Of a stretch of 64,000 nucleotides of DNA, positions 33,661 to 47,800 are shown piece after piece. Location: positions 9,929,643 through 9,993,642 of the forward strand of contig CM029626.1 of assembly GCA_017311315.1 (NCBI GenBank), given 5' to 3'. The position numbers and the translations under genes are program-made. The notes below the pieces were generated by a model that saw only the letters and a program-made list of their open reading frames with translations, was not told the origin of the DNA and did no database searches. Origin of the DNA: Dendrocalamus latiflorus. Its lineage: Eukaryota > Streptophyta > Magnoliopsida > Poales > Poaceae. The stretch's first letter is position 1. Each line of letters begins with the position of its first letter.

Positions 33661-36600
33661 GCCTCGGCATAAGAAAACCTCCAATCCTTCAGGAAAACAC
33701 TCTCATTGCTTATACCAAAAGAGACAAGGCTACTCTTATTTGCAGCAAGGAGAGCTCTTCTCTTTTACAAGAGAAGTATCACGCAACATTCATAGAATCA
33801 ACTCATTCATCCACAAACATCAACCCTTCTCCCAAAATAGAAGGAAATTTGTTTCCTCTCAAGAAACCATTTCATCACAATAAATCCACTTAGAGTGAAA
33901 ACCGGACAAGAAATCAGTCCTTATCTTAACAACCAACTTTATGCCGCATATACCATGCGAAATATTTCTATTCCCCAAATCAACCTTTTCTTTTCCAAGA
34001 AAAGAAAGCATATTCTTTTAGGCATAAGGATAACGCCTTAGCCAAAACCCACATAGACAACAAGTAAATTATGGAAATACCGCAACTTTCCACTTAAATT
34101 CACTATCCCTCAAAGTGGCCCTGAATGAATTCCCAAATCAAGGGAACCCAAAATAATCCTTTGACTATCGATCAATCATTTCAGTCGGTAACACGAGAGA
34201 TATTTTACTTCATGTCCCTTAAAAATCAGTATCGATCACACATCCATGTGACTAAACTCGCGAAGCTAGTTCTCACTAACTCTCTTAGCTAGAATAATAG
34301 GTTCCCATGTTTCAACATATCAGAACATTCCAATTACCCATGTAATGGATTACACCCCTGACTACTCCTTTAAATAATGGCTACCAAACACAGTGGATAA
34401 AACAAATCACACGCCAACCTTCAACTTCTCACATCCACATAATAAGGTAAGCTTCAATAGGATTTCATTTAACATCGAATAACTAAATCTTCCAATAGTT
34501 CTACTTTAACTTTACCTCAATCTTTCAGCCTCTACTAGCTGTCAACAAATATGAGGCTCATAAACCAAAGTTCTTAATACTCCAATAACTCCGATATTAG
34601 CATCATCCTTGATCTATGTTATTGGAATCAAGCAATCTAAAGCATTAACACCTAGTGATGATTACCTCAAAACATAAGTCAGGGAAGCTCTTTCACCAAA
34701 ATCTTATACACTCATTGCTACCCATTCTTTACCAGCTTAAATATGACATCTGTCACCATTATTCCCCATAGATACTAGTAGTTGCTAAGACCCAATTGAC
34801 CATCGGTTTCGCCTTTAAGGCCAATTTTTTTTTTACCCCTAATCAATTTCCCACCAGGATTATGGCATAAGATCAACTCAAAACTCTATTAGCCACACAA
34901 ATCCCAACTGTAACACCCTATTACCAACATATTAACCATCTCACTATAGATCTAGGCCTAATGTAGCTTCATGTTATGAATTTAATATCCGTTCTGAGAG
35001 CAAGAGATTCCAATCCTTTAGCAGCCTTCCAGAGTTAAGAAGTCTACCAAATTTAAACATCCACAAACAGAACGAAATCCCAACGACTTCATTCTCCAAC
35101 AAGACAGGACTTTAGAATGAGTTCATCACCCACTCCCCCAAAACAACTACAAAACTCCCCCAACACGGGAGTCACTCTTTCAATAGTGCAACGCCTAGAC
35201 AGGAGAACCATTCTCTCTGGCCATAGCATCACATCACACAAACACATTAGGCAATTAATACCAAGAAAACGGAGGGATGCAACAAAGTCCAAATATTACA
35301 TTACCCTAGTCGACGCGCCCGGGCACACTTTAGACTCTCAACTCAAGACAACCGAAATTACATGTTTGGGAAACGCTCAGGACTCATTCCTGAGTACGCC
35401 TAGGACTTCATTCCTAGGTACGCCCGAAACTTACGCGTTCGGGAGCGTCACGAACCACTCGTCCGAGAAATCTCATATGCAGAAGGGAGGGAAGTCAGGT
35501 AGCACTCATGACACATGCACATAAATCAATCTGTGAGTCATGCGGATCTCCTACTGCACCTCCAAACATTCATCATTGCTAGAACTGAACATGACCTCCT
35601 TCGAAGTCATGAACCCAAATGATAATGCATGCCAAAACACAAAGTGTTTCTTCCAAATACAACATAGAAACCAATTAACATTCTCTTCCCCATAACCACA
35701 ACAAGCCAGTACCTCTTATACTGCTTACATAGATTAGCAAATGACAATTCGCTAATACGTAAGTCATCAACTTTTAGTATCCCATCTTGAACCTTTCCAC
35801 GGCTCACCGGATACTTTATTCTTCCATATTTACTCTATAGTTTATCAAACACTACCACCTTACCGCACAAAACAACACAATCATAACAACTATCAAGCGC
35901 GCATACCACAAGATGTGGTCAAGGCTCTTTGATAAAAACAAAATCCACTATCGACAAATAATCCCATGAGCACCTAAGTCCAAGGCGCTAACTAATCTCC
36001 ACCAGCTCGACTTTAAGGATGATCAATCACCTGGTTTTTAGCACACATCCTATGTACTTCCGTAAACCACAGTTACTTTTAAGCATAGAATCCATCTATT
36101 CTACTTCCGTAGGTGTGCACATGATTTCCTACAAAACGCAGTGGCCACTTCACCAACTCAGGCTTAGATATTGCTACCAAATCTCAATAAAACGTCATTA
36201 ACTTCATCCCTCAAAATTTAAGTCTCACATGACTTTACATCAATTCTTCTCCATTCAATTTAGCTGGGAGACTATCCGACATCAAGATCCCTATTCTAGT
36301 CCTCCCAACGAATTCCAATAGAGTTATAAAATCATGACTATTTGAACCTTTCCGAAACATCAATCATGATTAAAATAATCAATCATGGTGCGGGGTTGGC
36401 GGACTTAGTTTTATAATCATTCACCTATTACCAATTGAAAGGATAACTCCAGATGTGGGATTTTCCACCAAGACGCTAAATTAACACACCCCTTTTTTTC
36501 AAGACTCGCTCGCCTAACTAGGTTCATGGATTGGGGCCAAAGTGAAACCAGTCATTCGATGTGGCTCAGCAACCTAAGCAACCGTAATCACCAACTGGTT

Positions 36601-37500
36601 CACCAACAATTCGAATCCATCTATTAAGCAGAAATAGATCTGCCTTATGCCGCTACTTCTCATGTTACTACAAAATCTTCATTGGGTTCAACTCAACTTC
36701 AATCCTACGAACGTAACTAAAGTTAATTACTCTCCTAGGTTCTCACAATTTAGAATACCATGTCCTACCAACTTGTTACTTTAACGACCATATCTCCCAT
36801 ACGCCTAATCCAACACTTCAACCGCTATTGGATACTGCCTTCTCTAGAAAAGATATTGATCTCATCTTGCAAGTTACTCCAATCGTTCAGATAATCAAAA
36901 TTCTCCCGAAAACCATACTTGCATGGAACACTCCCCACTATCGGGTATTTACCAAACAACTCAACAAGTTGCTAACCAAAGAGAACTAACTTCCCGAAAT
37001 TGAAGCAAAACATCACTACCTCAATACCACAATTGGCAACATGACCAGGCCTCTCAGTGGCCACGGTCTCGGTCTTTATTGTATCGGTACACGACACAAT
37101 CACGGCAAAGTCCCGTAGGACACACAAATAACAAGTTCGAATGCTTGCTATCAACTCGCAAGCATCAATATCGAGCATTGCAAATCAACCGCATGACTAA
37201 TAGAAGCGAAAACGCAATGCTTGACCCAATCCCATCCTACTATGCACACGTCCGCGTCCTCTAGCTCTCGGCACCTCTATTCAAGACAGATAGCCAATCA
37301 CACAGCTAGCCCACAAACATCTATTTCAATAGCACAGATCAACATCAAGGCCACGAAAGCGTAAATGCAATGTAAGACCCATTCCCCATCCTATGGTGCA
37401 CCAGTGTGTCAAATTTTAATTTAATTATTAGGCCTAAGTCAAATTTTAGTTGAATAATTACCCTAGATTGTCAAATTTCTTTACCACGGACCTAACGCCC
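33661..37500 (-). mobile_element. Interior of the 8.9-kb element, decayed or non-coding
   Basis: No frame longer than about 135 codons, and no protease, reverse transcriptase or RNase H motif that I can recognise. The longest frame (35117-35524, plus) has no recognised domain. Confidence 0.75.
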
Positions 37501-37512
37501 GCTCTGATACCA
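37501..37512 (-). other. Primer-binding site (initiator tRNA-Met)
   Basis: TGGTATCAGAGC on the minus strand, 2 nt after the CA end of the 5-prime LTR. It is the standard plant tRNA-iMet primer site. Confidence 0.95.
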
Positions 37513-37514
37513 AC

Positions 37515-39853
37515 TGTAACACCCCGCCCATCCTCTGGGCCTAGAGTGCTACCAACATTGCATATTAATACCACTTTTAGGCATCTGCTAAACAATTGAA
37601 ACAAACTCTACCTTGATCAAGAAGCAACAATCACTTGCACCATACCATTATTAAGCAACTATGCTAGCTTACTGGTGAAATTAAACATACTACCAAGAAC
37701 TAGATATGTGAAGTGCTGCAAGAACGTGAAGTTATTCATGTGCTACACTCGCCCGCGCAAGACATCCTCAACAGTTACCTAAAAAAACAACAAAGCAAGG
37801 GTGAGTCCAAAGACTCAGCAAGTACATAATAGAACAATAGACATTACCAACATAAGCAAGCATATAACCATAATGCACATATATCATCATGTTCATAACA
37901 TCATCCTCATGGCCAAGCAATGCAATGCCATCAATGCCATGCCTCATTACTCTACATGCTCATATGCTCTTCACTTTGCAAGTACCGGTACTGCCGAGTG
38001 AACACCCGTCGATGTTCACCCATCATGGGCCCGCCCTCATAGGCACGGGACCCCTCCACTCCCGTGGAGGCCTACCGAAGTAGGTCTTACTCAAGAGCAC
38101 TCCGGATTAGTCCACTAGCTTTACTCATAACTAGGGACTTTCTCACCGCCCTCACTCTTGAGTGCTCCTCATGCAAATGCACATGTCCATGATCATATTC
38201 ACGCTCATCACTAGCATTACTAGTAGACAAGCATCTTTGCCTACCTCGCTCCATCATCATTGCCATCATTTACCATGCAACCTTATGTCAGGTAAATATC
38301 ACATTTTCCCATAGATATCATGTAATCAACACATTTCTACATAAATATCAACATACCAGATAAACATCGCATATTCATAAATCTTGGTCTACCGCTCTAC
38401 CATGTACTTGCCTGGTTAGCCTCGGGATGACGCGGGGACGGCTCCGATCTGGGACCTCCACCTGCGCACACGTCAACCCGACTTAACGGCAGATCAAAAA
38501 TCAAGAGCTCAAACGGAGAACAACGTCCCTAAGCTCGTATCCCGACCTCGGGCGAAATCGCATGGGTTTTGAGAGACCTGTCGCGCAGGTGCCGAACCCT
38601 TTTTTTTTTCTCCTCTTTTCTTTTCTCCTTCTTCTTTTTTTTTTCCTTTCTTTTTTTTTCCTACTTTTCCTCACCTACCCGGCCGGCCTCATCCTCCCCT
38701 TTTTTTCTTTTCTTGGCCGAATGGCCCCTCACTTTCCCCTGGCTCTCCCTCTCCTCCCCATCCACTCCGGCCGAACGGCCTGCTCCTCCTCCTCCCCTTC
38801 TTCTCCGCCCGGGGTGGCACGGCCGGCCAGGCGCGGCGGCGCTGGCGGCTCCCCCCGTCCCTTCTTCTCTTCCCCTCCCCACTCACTCTCTCTCCCGCCT
38901 GGGGTGGCGCGGCGGCGCGCGGGATGGCGCGGGAGGCGTGCCGGCCCTGCGGCCCGCCGGCCCCGGCCCCCCTCTCTCCGTCGGCCTTCCCCCTCCTACC
39001 TTCTCCTCCTTCCCCCTCCAGCACGGCGCTCCTCCGGCGGCTTGGTGGCGCACGCGGCGGCTCGGCTCGCCGGCCCTCAGGCTCGCCGCCGGCCGCCCCC
39101 TTACCCGCCTCTCCTGCGCGCATGGTGGTGGAACGCCCGCTGCCCGGTCGGCACGGCCAATGGCCGCCGGCCGCCTCCACCGTCGCTCCCCTACAGCGCC
39201 ACTACTGCTACTCATCGTACTTTACCTTTCACAGGCTTTGGGGGTGTGCTCGGTCTTGGCAGTGAGAAAGAATGGTCTTCGGTTGGCTTTGTTCTTACTT
39301 TGCGGAGAAAATGAGATGGGAGAAAATGGGCTTGGCTCCTGGCTTGCCGTGAGAGAAATGGAATGGCTTGCTTCCCTCTCCCTCTGCCTTCTCTATTTCT
39401 CTCGGCTGGGGAAGTGAAATGAGGTTGCTCAGCTTTTGTGGCTGTGACAGAAAAGTGGCTGTGTGTTGTCTTGTCCATTTAAGGGGCATGGCTGACACTC
39501 TCATTGTGAAATGGCGCTTTTGCCCTTCCCCTTTTTGCCTTGGCTGGCCATGGTCCTAAGGGCTTTTTGGTCCAAGAGATTTTGGGGTTTCTACTGCAGC
39601 AGTAAGTCTATAAAAAGGTAAGATGAAATTTGCCGGATGATGAATACCCACGTCGCGAGACGGTGCCGACTGTCCCTGGGCAGTCCGGGAACCTCTGAGA
39701 GCGCTACCCGGCTCTCTAGACGGTGCCGACTACCCTGGGGCGGTCTGGAAACCCCTGCGAGCGATAAACATTCGGCACGTTAAAAGTCGATGGGTCTGAC
39801 GGCAAAACCCTCAATCGCTACCATTTTCCCTTATGCATAATTGGGGTATTACA
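37515..39853 (-). repeat. 5-prime LTR of the 8.9-kb element
   Basis: 2339 bp, near-identical to 30936-33270; four bases longer, explained by T-run lengths. Carries the element promoter by position. Confidence 0.95.
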
Positions 39854-39858
39854 GACGA

Positions 39859-41886
39859 GCCCAAATCTAACAGAAGTGATGCCGATTTGGTGCCTTACCG
39901 CCAGCCTCTCGGCTCCTATGTTCATTGATCTACTGTTATGGCTTCTCTGCCGCCAACAGCCTAGAGAGAAAAGGGATAGGGGTGTGGAGAGAGAAGGGAG
40001 AGGGGATTGGAGAGAGTAAAGGGAGAGTGAGATCTGCTCTCGTCGCCAGCAGCGGCTATTGTATTGTCCGTAATAGATAAGTCTGTTTTTTCTATTTTTA
40101 ATTTTAAAATTTAATTACGTTAAAAAGTCATCAGTAGATACAATGCAAAATAAATCTGCTACAGTATCAAACGGTGAAAAAATAAGGCATAAGCAAAAAA
40201 AAACCAAACGAGGGCAACTGTCGAAAGCTAAGTTGCTGCTTTTAGTGTGCATGCATGAACAGTATCAAACGATTGTTTGACCGATCCCTTCCTTTTCATC
40301 TTTTTGCAGGGAATATGTCAAGGGAGTGAGGCTGGGTGAGGTGGCGAGTGATCGACGGACATGGAGGAGGGTGGACCGGTTAAGAGTGATGACAGGAGAG
40401 AGAGAGCACAACCCAGCACCAGCGAGAACAACGACCGCCGACGGTCGGTCGCTTCTGCGACGGCCGTGTGCTCGCTGCTCTAACTGTCATGGTCATCTGA
40501 CGGACCACCCATCTCTTCATGGGTATCTCCCTCGACTCTTCTGTTCTCCAGCCACCTCTAGCCTCTGGGTACGCGGCCCCCGCACGCGCGGGCGCGTATG
40601 TATATACACGCAGGCACGTACCAGGATTCTCATGTTTGATACTTCTTGTGGTTGTTTTGTGCGCAAACAACGTGCGTGACAGCGTGAGTGCAGCGGTGCC
40701 GTCGGCGGGAGGGTCCTGGCAGGACGACAAGGTCGGCGGGGCGGACGCGCGCGTGGCCGGAACACGATCCTGGTGGACAGGTACAAGCGGCGGTACGAGT
40801 GTTCATCAACCTGAGCATGGTGCCGATCGTGGTTACGAGGGCGCGCGGACGTGTTGGACGAGTTGCCGCGGCTGGCCATTCCCAAGGGCTTCGTCGTGGT
40901 CGACCTACTCGCCGCGCGCGGTGGGCGCCTACGCCGCGGCAGACACGCACCGCACGCGACTTGCAGTCAACCGCCATCGTCCTCGTCCTCAACTCCTGCA
41001 TTCTACCTGCAGTTCGTCCTTCGTCGCCTCAAGCGACACTGATCGGCGGCGCCACCGATAGATATCTAAACCGATCAACCGATCGACCGATCGAAAAGAA
41101 TAGTTAAAGTTGGGGAACATACACTTTTTTTATTAAAAAAAAAGGGAGGGAGGCATGCACTTTTGAATGCACGGGTACGATGATATAACTACACGAGGGT
41201 GTTCTTCGCTCTTTCCCTTTCCTTTTTCCTCGTTTTCCCCCTGCATGTCCTTTTTCCTCGTTTCTCCCCTGCATTTTCAACCGCTTCATTCGACAGAAAG
41301 GAAATGCTTACTTCGTTTGTTCGCTTTCGCGCATTGCCGAGTTATGACTTGTAACAGATCGATTTTAACTCGAAACAATTCGGAGATTTAGGTTGACGAA
41401 CAATGAGTTCATTTCAAATCACACGTGTCCGTTTGGAAAAAATAAAATATGAACCGCATGATGGTGCACGTAGTTTCCTTTCTGTAATCCATCATCATTA
41501 CACTGGCAGCTAATATCCCTTTTTCTGTTGGACTTATTCATGACACTAGAGAGTATGAAACAATGGAATTGATTTTTACAAGTAATTTTACTGCTACTGT
41601 GCTACTCGCCTGAGACCTTGGTACACAAGAGTGCCACTCTGGTACATATCAATTATCTCCGTCAAGATTGCTGCGACAAAAGTCTTTATGAACAAACTAA
41701 AACTGTGCGCAACATTGATAGATGGAAGGACAGTAAAGTGGTACAAGCATATTCTCCAACATTGATTAATTTTTTAGCATACAAGAGAGAATGCTGATCA
41801 TCCTATACACATATCTGCTGACAAAGCAAATTGGCGATGCCGAAAAAACAGAATGACGTATTACCAATAGTTCGCCAAATGGAAAC
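39859..41886. other. No gene recognised; GC-rich block at 40320-41070
   Basis: 39859-40300 is AT-rich with GAGA runs and a possible small MITE (about 40075-40270). 40320-41070 is GC-rich. There, pieces such as NTILVDRYKRRY, VFINLSMVPIVVTRARG and LDELPRLAIPKGFVVVDLLA appear in different plus-strand frames, as if an old exon had frameshifts; I do not recognise the family. From 41100 the sequence is the 3-prime flank of INCENP, with short TCCTTTTTCCTCGTTT repeats at 41218-41275. Confidence 0.4.
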
Positions 41887-44800
41887 TTATCTGAATCCAC
41901 GTTGCGGAATGTGGGCCGCAAGAACTGCAGAGAACAGGCAGGCCTCAGCACTAGCAACAACCAAAATAAATTTATTGATAAATATAGTGATGAACTGGAG
42001 GTTACCGTCAGATAGGTTGAAGGAACACTTTCGTGCAAAAATTTCTCTAGGGTCTAAAGTTTGATTGGATAATAAGATTTTATCCAAGTTTTCTTTCCTG
42101 CAAATCAGACATGGAAACTATGTAAGTAGCAGGCTTGAGGCTATGATCATACAGAAGCAACAAGTAGAAAAAAGATGTATGCCGTTTATTAAACAAGAAT
42201 GGCAGAAAATGCTTTCACTTTGTTAGTTACATCAAAATGCTATCAGTATTAAAGGAGAGAATCCGTTTGTCAATGATGTAAAGCAAATTCCCATAATCAC
42301 TTCACATTGAGCTCAAAAGTAAGGCAAGTGCAATTTATGTAAACTTTGCAACAATAATAAGCAGGAAGCTATGCTGTATCCCGGAATCCATAACTTATGA
42401 GCTTTGACATTAGGCATCACATCTGACACAAAAGTTCTAAAGAATAGCTCCTGTTTAAATAGGGAGTTCGTAGGTAAGACACATACCGAGCCCACGAAGG
42501 AATCAATTTCCTTCTACGTCTTGATTCTTGTTCATGTTCAAAATCATCATCGTCCTCTTCGTCAGAATCTTTATATGGAGACATTTTGTACGACTGACAG
42601 GAGTTTCAGAAAAAACGCATCAGATAATTCTGTATGAGAACCATAGTTGACATTGGAGTGAAATCTATGAAAAAGCACTACTAAGTGAAACCAAAGGTGA
42701 CATGAGAAATCAAACAGAAAAACAATCCTCAGCTCGATAGTCTTTTTTGTTTTGCCCCATAAGCAATAAAGCTACTGGTTTGAGTGTGTTCTGGCAATTT
42801 GCCCACTTTCTAATACTTTGACCTCAACTGGAGATGTTTAGATTACAGCAACTGATATCCTCCAAAGACTTCTTTTACAATGTTATTAACAACAATCTGA
42901 TGAACATGAATTATGGAGTACTGTCACTATCAAGTGAGTTTTCTAAAACCCCGTGTCCTTAGTGGATATACGATTTACATTGACTCATAATAGCTGTTGA
43001 CAATTAGCAAGCATGTTAACTGGAACAATATCCAAGATGAACAAGAAGTATCACTGCATGCAGATTTACAGGCAACGTCCCTCACAAGTTAAATGAAGAG
43101 TGTACCTCCTCGAGACTGGTTGGGATACTTTCTTTAGCATGAGATCCAAAACTTGCAGGCCTCTCGTCTACTGCTACACCCTTCTCGTTGTTACTTTTAT
43201 TGGCCTTGTATCCAAGAGCAGATTCGGTAGTTTCATCAGGATTTACCTGGCTTTTCCCCGCGTCAACCAAATTCTTCCTCAGCTCCTTATTATCCTGCAA
43301 TGATTAAAGTATTCAAAAAATATATGTTTTAAGAAACACAAAGATAGAAATAAAATGTATAGCTTCTACTCACAGAAGCTTTTCGACGAGCATCTTTCTC
43401 ATTGTTCACGACACGCCTTCCATCCATTGGCTGCTTCTGTTGTTTTCGAGCTTCATCAATGCATTTTCTTTTTCTCTCCTTTTCCTTCCTTTCCTCCTCT
43501 TCCCTCTGCCTCTTCCTAGTGGCCACACCAGCATCCTGTTTCTTCTTTTGTTCCTCTTCCTGTTTTTGTTTTAATTCTTTCTCTTGCTTCAGTCTTTCGC
43601 GTTCTAGTTTTGCAGCTGCTTTGCGCATTTCACGCTCACTTCGTTTCTTTTCTTCAAGACGTTTTGCAGCTTCAGCTGCCTCAAGTGCCTTCACTCTAAC
43701 ATCTTTTTTCACTACAAGACAGAAGCCCCATATGTCAAGGCCATCTATGAGCACCATTGAACATTTTCTCTTTAAGCTCAAAGCATCACTAATGGATTAG
43801 TATACATTTTTGGAAATAAATGATACAAGTAAACAAATAACACTTACCTAACGCTGTTTTAGGTTGCAGCTTTGGTTTTACAAGAGGTATAAAAGATGTC
43901 ACATTGGCAACAACATTGCTAGGCTTCGATTGTTTGTCAAGATTTGCTTCACTCCTGTGTCTTTCATTTCTGTAATCGAGTATTTCTGTCCTGCTTAATC
44001 CATCATGAAGAGAATGAGATACTTTCCCTCCTCTCTTAACTGAAGTAGCACGATTCTCTTTTTGTTTCTTGCTGTCATGATCATTTCTGATATTTGAATG
44101 ATGATTGAGCTCGCTACTGCAAATTTCTGCAGTCAAATCTATCTTACCTGTATCCATGAATCTTGTGGAAAGAGAGGTAGAATTTCCAGTGTATTGACAT
44201 AAACCAGTGATATCCTGAAATGCTTTTCTGCCAGATGGCCACTGGTGTGAGTAATTTGTATCTCCAGATCCAGGTAATCTGTCTTGGTACTCATTTTCAT
44301 CCGCAATGCTGCTGTCTTCATCAATTCGGAAGCATTCAAGTTCAGGAATAGAACCCATATGTTCTGAACCAGATCCAGCTCTTGCAGAAAGTTTGCCCAG
44401 GCTATATTTTTCGACTGATGGGGTCAATGGATTTCCGATGCTCTCTTGTCTGTTGCTAGCAGTTGAAGAACATGAGGCTACGGCTTCAGAAATTAAAAAA
44501 GAACCATCAAGTCCGAATTCACATGCACCAAAAATGTCCGTTGTGTTGCCACCATTACTTGCACTGTATTGGCGTATATCATCAGGGAAGGAACAGTTTG
44601 TCGGTTTCCCAGACATAGTTGCCAATAGCTGATGCACACCATCCGCTGTGTTAATATTATACTTCTTTGGGAGATCTGAACTGAAGGTGACTAATTGTCT
44701 GGAATCACAAAGGGCCTCAAATGTCCTTTCTCCGATAGTTGGGCTGTCAAATTGGAAAGGGACATCAAAACTCTCGAATTCTGGCATTGCATCATCACAG

Positions 44801-47800
44801 TCGACAGATTCATCACCTTCTTGCGTTGGAATAGCAGCACCAGACAATAAGCATTCCTTTGGATCATAACTTTGACATTTCCTATCAAGTTCTACATTGG
44901 AGCCATAACTTAATTTCTCATGAACCAATGCATTTGGAGCAGATGCTTGTTCACCATGTTGGTCCAAAGCATAACTTGGAAATATAGTAAATGAGTTTGT
45001 ACCAGAATAATTTTCTGCATTTAATATTACGCTCCGAGATGACATATCATTCATCTGAAGAGCCATTTGCTTGTCTGCCACACTCAAATTAGTGACATTT
45101 AGGTCCTGACCTTCTAAGCTAGGATTTTCCTGCCAATAAAGAGGGTAAATTGTCAATGAACTAGAATTCACTAGCAACCCATAAAATAGCAAGTACATTA
45201 GACTGAAGAGTGAACATTGCTCAACTTTACCAGTTGAAAATTCTAATAAGTAATTTTCGATACTAACAAGTGTAATAATATATTAAAAGGACCATCCAAC
45301 CGAACTGCATGAATGTTGCCCTGCTGTATGCGAAATTTAGTTGGTCATTAGTACAAAATCGTAATGAAATACCCAATAGAATTCCTATCGCTTAGGGGAA
45401 AAAACAGATATGGACAGGCTACCAAAGCATCCAAAGAAGAGGCTGAACCAATCCTGCAGCCAGACTGAGCATTGCCACTACTTCACTACTTCACCACATA
45501 CTATTTCGCAATCAAAAAACATGATTGAGTCTTCCGGATTAATTAAAATTCGTATGATTTCAGAGCAGAAAGGAACTGGTACACTTGCTGAGCGCATACC
45601 TCTCGTGTGCAGTGTTCATCATTACAATACAGGATACTGGAGCAGCTAGGCAAAGAAGCAGTTGTTGTCACAAACTCAACTTCTAAATTATTTTGTGACT
45701 GTGCTTGAGAATTTTCAAAGACCTTCCCCACAATTGCATTCCTACTGCTGCTATCTCTAGGAGAATTATGAAGGACAACATCTGATAGTCTAGTTCTATT
45801 TCTTCTTTCGGGAGAAGAATTCCCATTTTTATGAATATCACTTGCAACTGGCATCTTATGGTTACTTGCAGCATTCCTCCCCTCTGACTTGAGACACATG
45901 AGCCCACTGGATCCTGAACTCCTTAAGAAGTAACGACCAGAAGGTTGCGATTTCTCTGAGAAATTTGCTGCAGTTAACATTTGACCGCTAATGCCAACTT
46001 GGTGATTCAGAGACAATGAATTTGTGCGAGACCTGGAAAGGACAATGTCTGATTGGCACATTATTTTTCTCCTTTTAGATGACAAACCACCATTTACTTG
46101 AACTCCATGTGCAACTGACCTCTTCTGGTCACTAGCAGCCCTGCTTCGGTCTGACTGGAGCAGATTAATTTTCTCCGAAGACTTAATTCGCTTAATGTTC
46201 TCTGTTGTGCAAGAATTGGCATTTATTTGAGCAGCATTCTCAAAATGAGAGACATCTTGTTCTGTTCCTGCAAGATTAGAAGCTACGTAAGGACATGCAA
46301 GGGTGACACTTGCTATAAAAGACCACTTACAAATTACAGTAATCTACAAGTAGCAAGCATGGTACCATCTTGTTGCAGATTTCCTGTGCATTTCTCAGCT
46401 GAAGTCATACTATTCCTTTCTGCTGTGTGCATCACGCTGTTTCTTCTAGCTGAAATAATGCTCATGACTTCTGGCACTGCAGACTCATTCCTTCTGTTCC
46501 TAACAGAAGCGTCACATTCTTCGGTCAAAGCCGAGAATTTTACTTGAACATCACCCAGAATTCCTGAATGGCAGTTGACTGCATCAGATGCTGGCTTTCC
46601 ATTGAGCGCCTCATTTTCTGTGCCCGGAGGAGGGTGGCCCAAGGGAGTATCCACATCTGCAAAATCCCCATTGAATTCTAAAGATGGTCTGGCCGATAAA
46701 TATTGCTTCTGAGATAACTCGTTTTCTGCAGATACAGAAGCATTCACAACAGGACAACGATTGGAATGTGTGTCATTACTTTGTGTTTTATAAGAAGAGA
46801 GGTTTGACAGATAAACATCATCCGAAGTAACAGTCTGAGGTGGAAGCTGCTCTGGGCATGCAGCAGACCTGGCTTGGGAGCATTGGCTGTTTGCATCATT
46901 TATAAGTGAATGCGAGGGGTTGTCACACCCATCCTCCTCTAACAAACTATCCAGCAACATTCCTGATGATGCAGGAGCCCCAGAACTATTATCAGCTAGT
47001 GGGGTAGGTAGCTGCAAAGATCCACTGTATGGAGGATGCAAAACATGAGAATCAGAGCACTGTTGTTCAAGAGACTTGGAATTCCGAGTGACAATTCGAT
47101 CTGAAAAACCATCAAGTTTTTTAATTCTTTCAGTATCTTCTACAGTGTGCAGTGTATCCCTTTCAAGCAGTGGATTGACCACAGAACAAGACCTTTTGAA
47201 ACAACTGGTTTCAACACTACTTAAATTTTCCTTTTCAAGCGGTGGGCTGACTTTAGAACATGGTCCTTCCAGAGAATTTGTTTCAGAAATATACCGGGTA
47301 TCCTTTTCAAGCAATGGTCCACTCATAGACTTAGGTACTTCAGAGGGGCTGGATGGAGATGGGTCCTCATTTCGAGAATGCATGCCAGTAAGACCAAGAC
47401 TGGCACGTTCCAAGGCATATTCCCAGTGCTGCTTCACTGGTTTGACAAAGTTCAAACATCCTGATCTAACACCATCAAGCAATGATCTGCGCATCGAACG
47501 AGGCACTTGAGAACAGCTGGTAGAAGATGGGTCTTCATTTAAAGGATGTGCCCCAGCAAGATCAAGACGAGCACTTTCCAAAGCATACTTCGGTTGCTGC
47601 ATCGTTTGTTCACTTGCAGGATTCATACAAACTGACTCAACACCATCAAATTGAAGTTTTTTTGGCTCAACCAACAGATGAGTTTCAGGGAGTGGATGGC
47701 ACACACTATCTGCAACTTGCACTCTTAGCAAATTTCTAACGGAACAATTATTAGGAACCTTGACATTATTTTCAGAACTGACAATCTGGTTTTCTGGAAC

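Larger units (their letters stand above)
30936..39853 (-). mobile_element. Complete LTR retrotransposon, 8.9 kb, target duplication GACGA
   Basis: Two near-identical direct LTRs (30936-33270 and 37515-39853) enclose a 4.2-kb interior. GACGA flanks it at 30931-30935 and 39854-39858. The primer-binding site at 37501-37512 reads TGGTATCAGAGC on the minus strand, complementary to initiator tRNA-Met, 2 nt from the right LTR. The polypurine tract lies beside the left LTR, so the element runs right to left. Only the end of a Ty3/gypsy integrase is recognisable (about 33370-33655). The rest is stop-rich or non-coding, so the element is non-autonomous. The lineage looks like Del/Tekay by LTR length and integrase end, but that is inference. 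Confidence 0.95.

Noticed and set aside
30936..39853. Assembly duplication instead of a retrotransposon
   Set aside because: A matching target duplication, PBS next to one copy and PPT next to the other fit LTRs, not a tandem assembly error.
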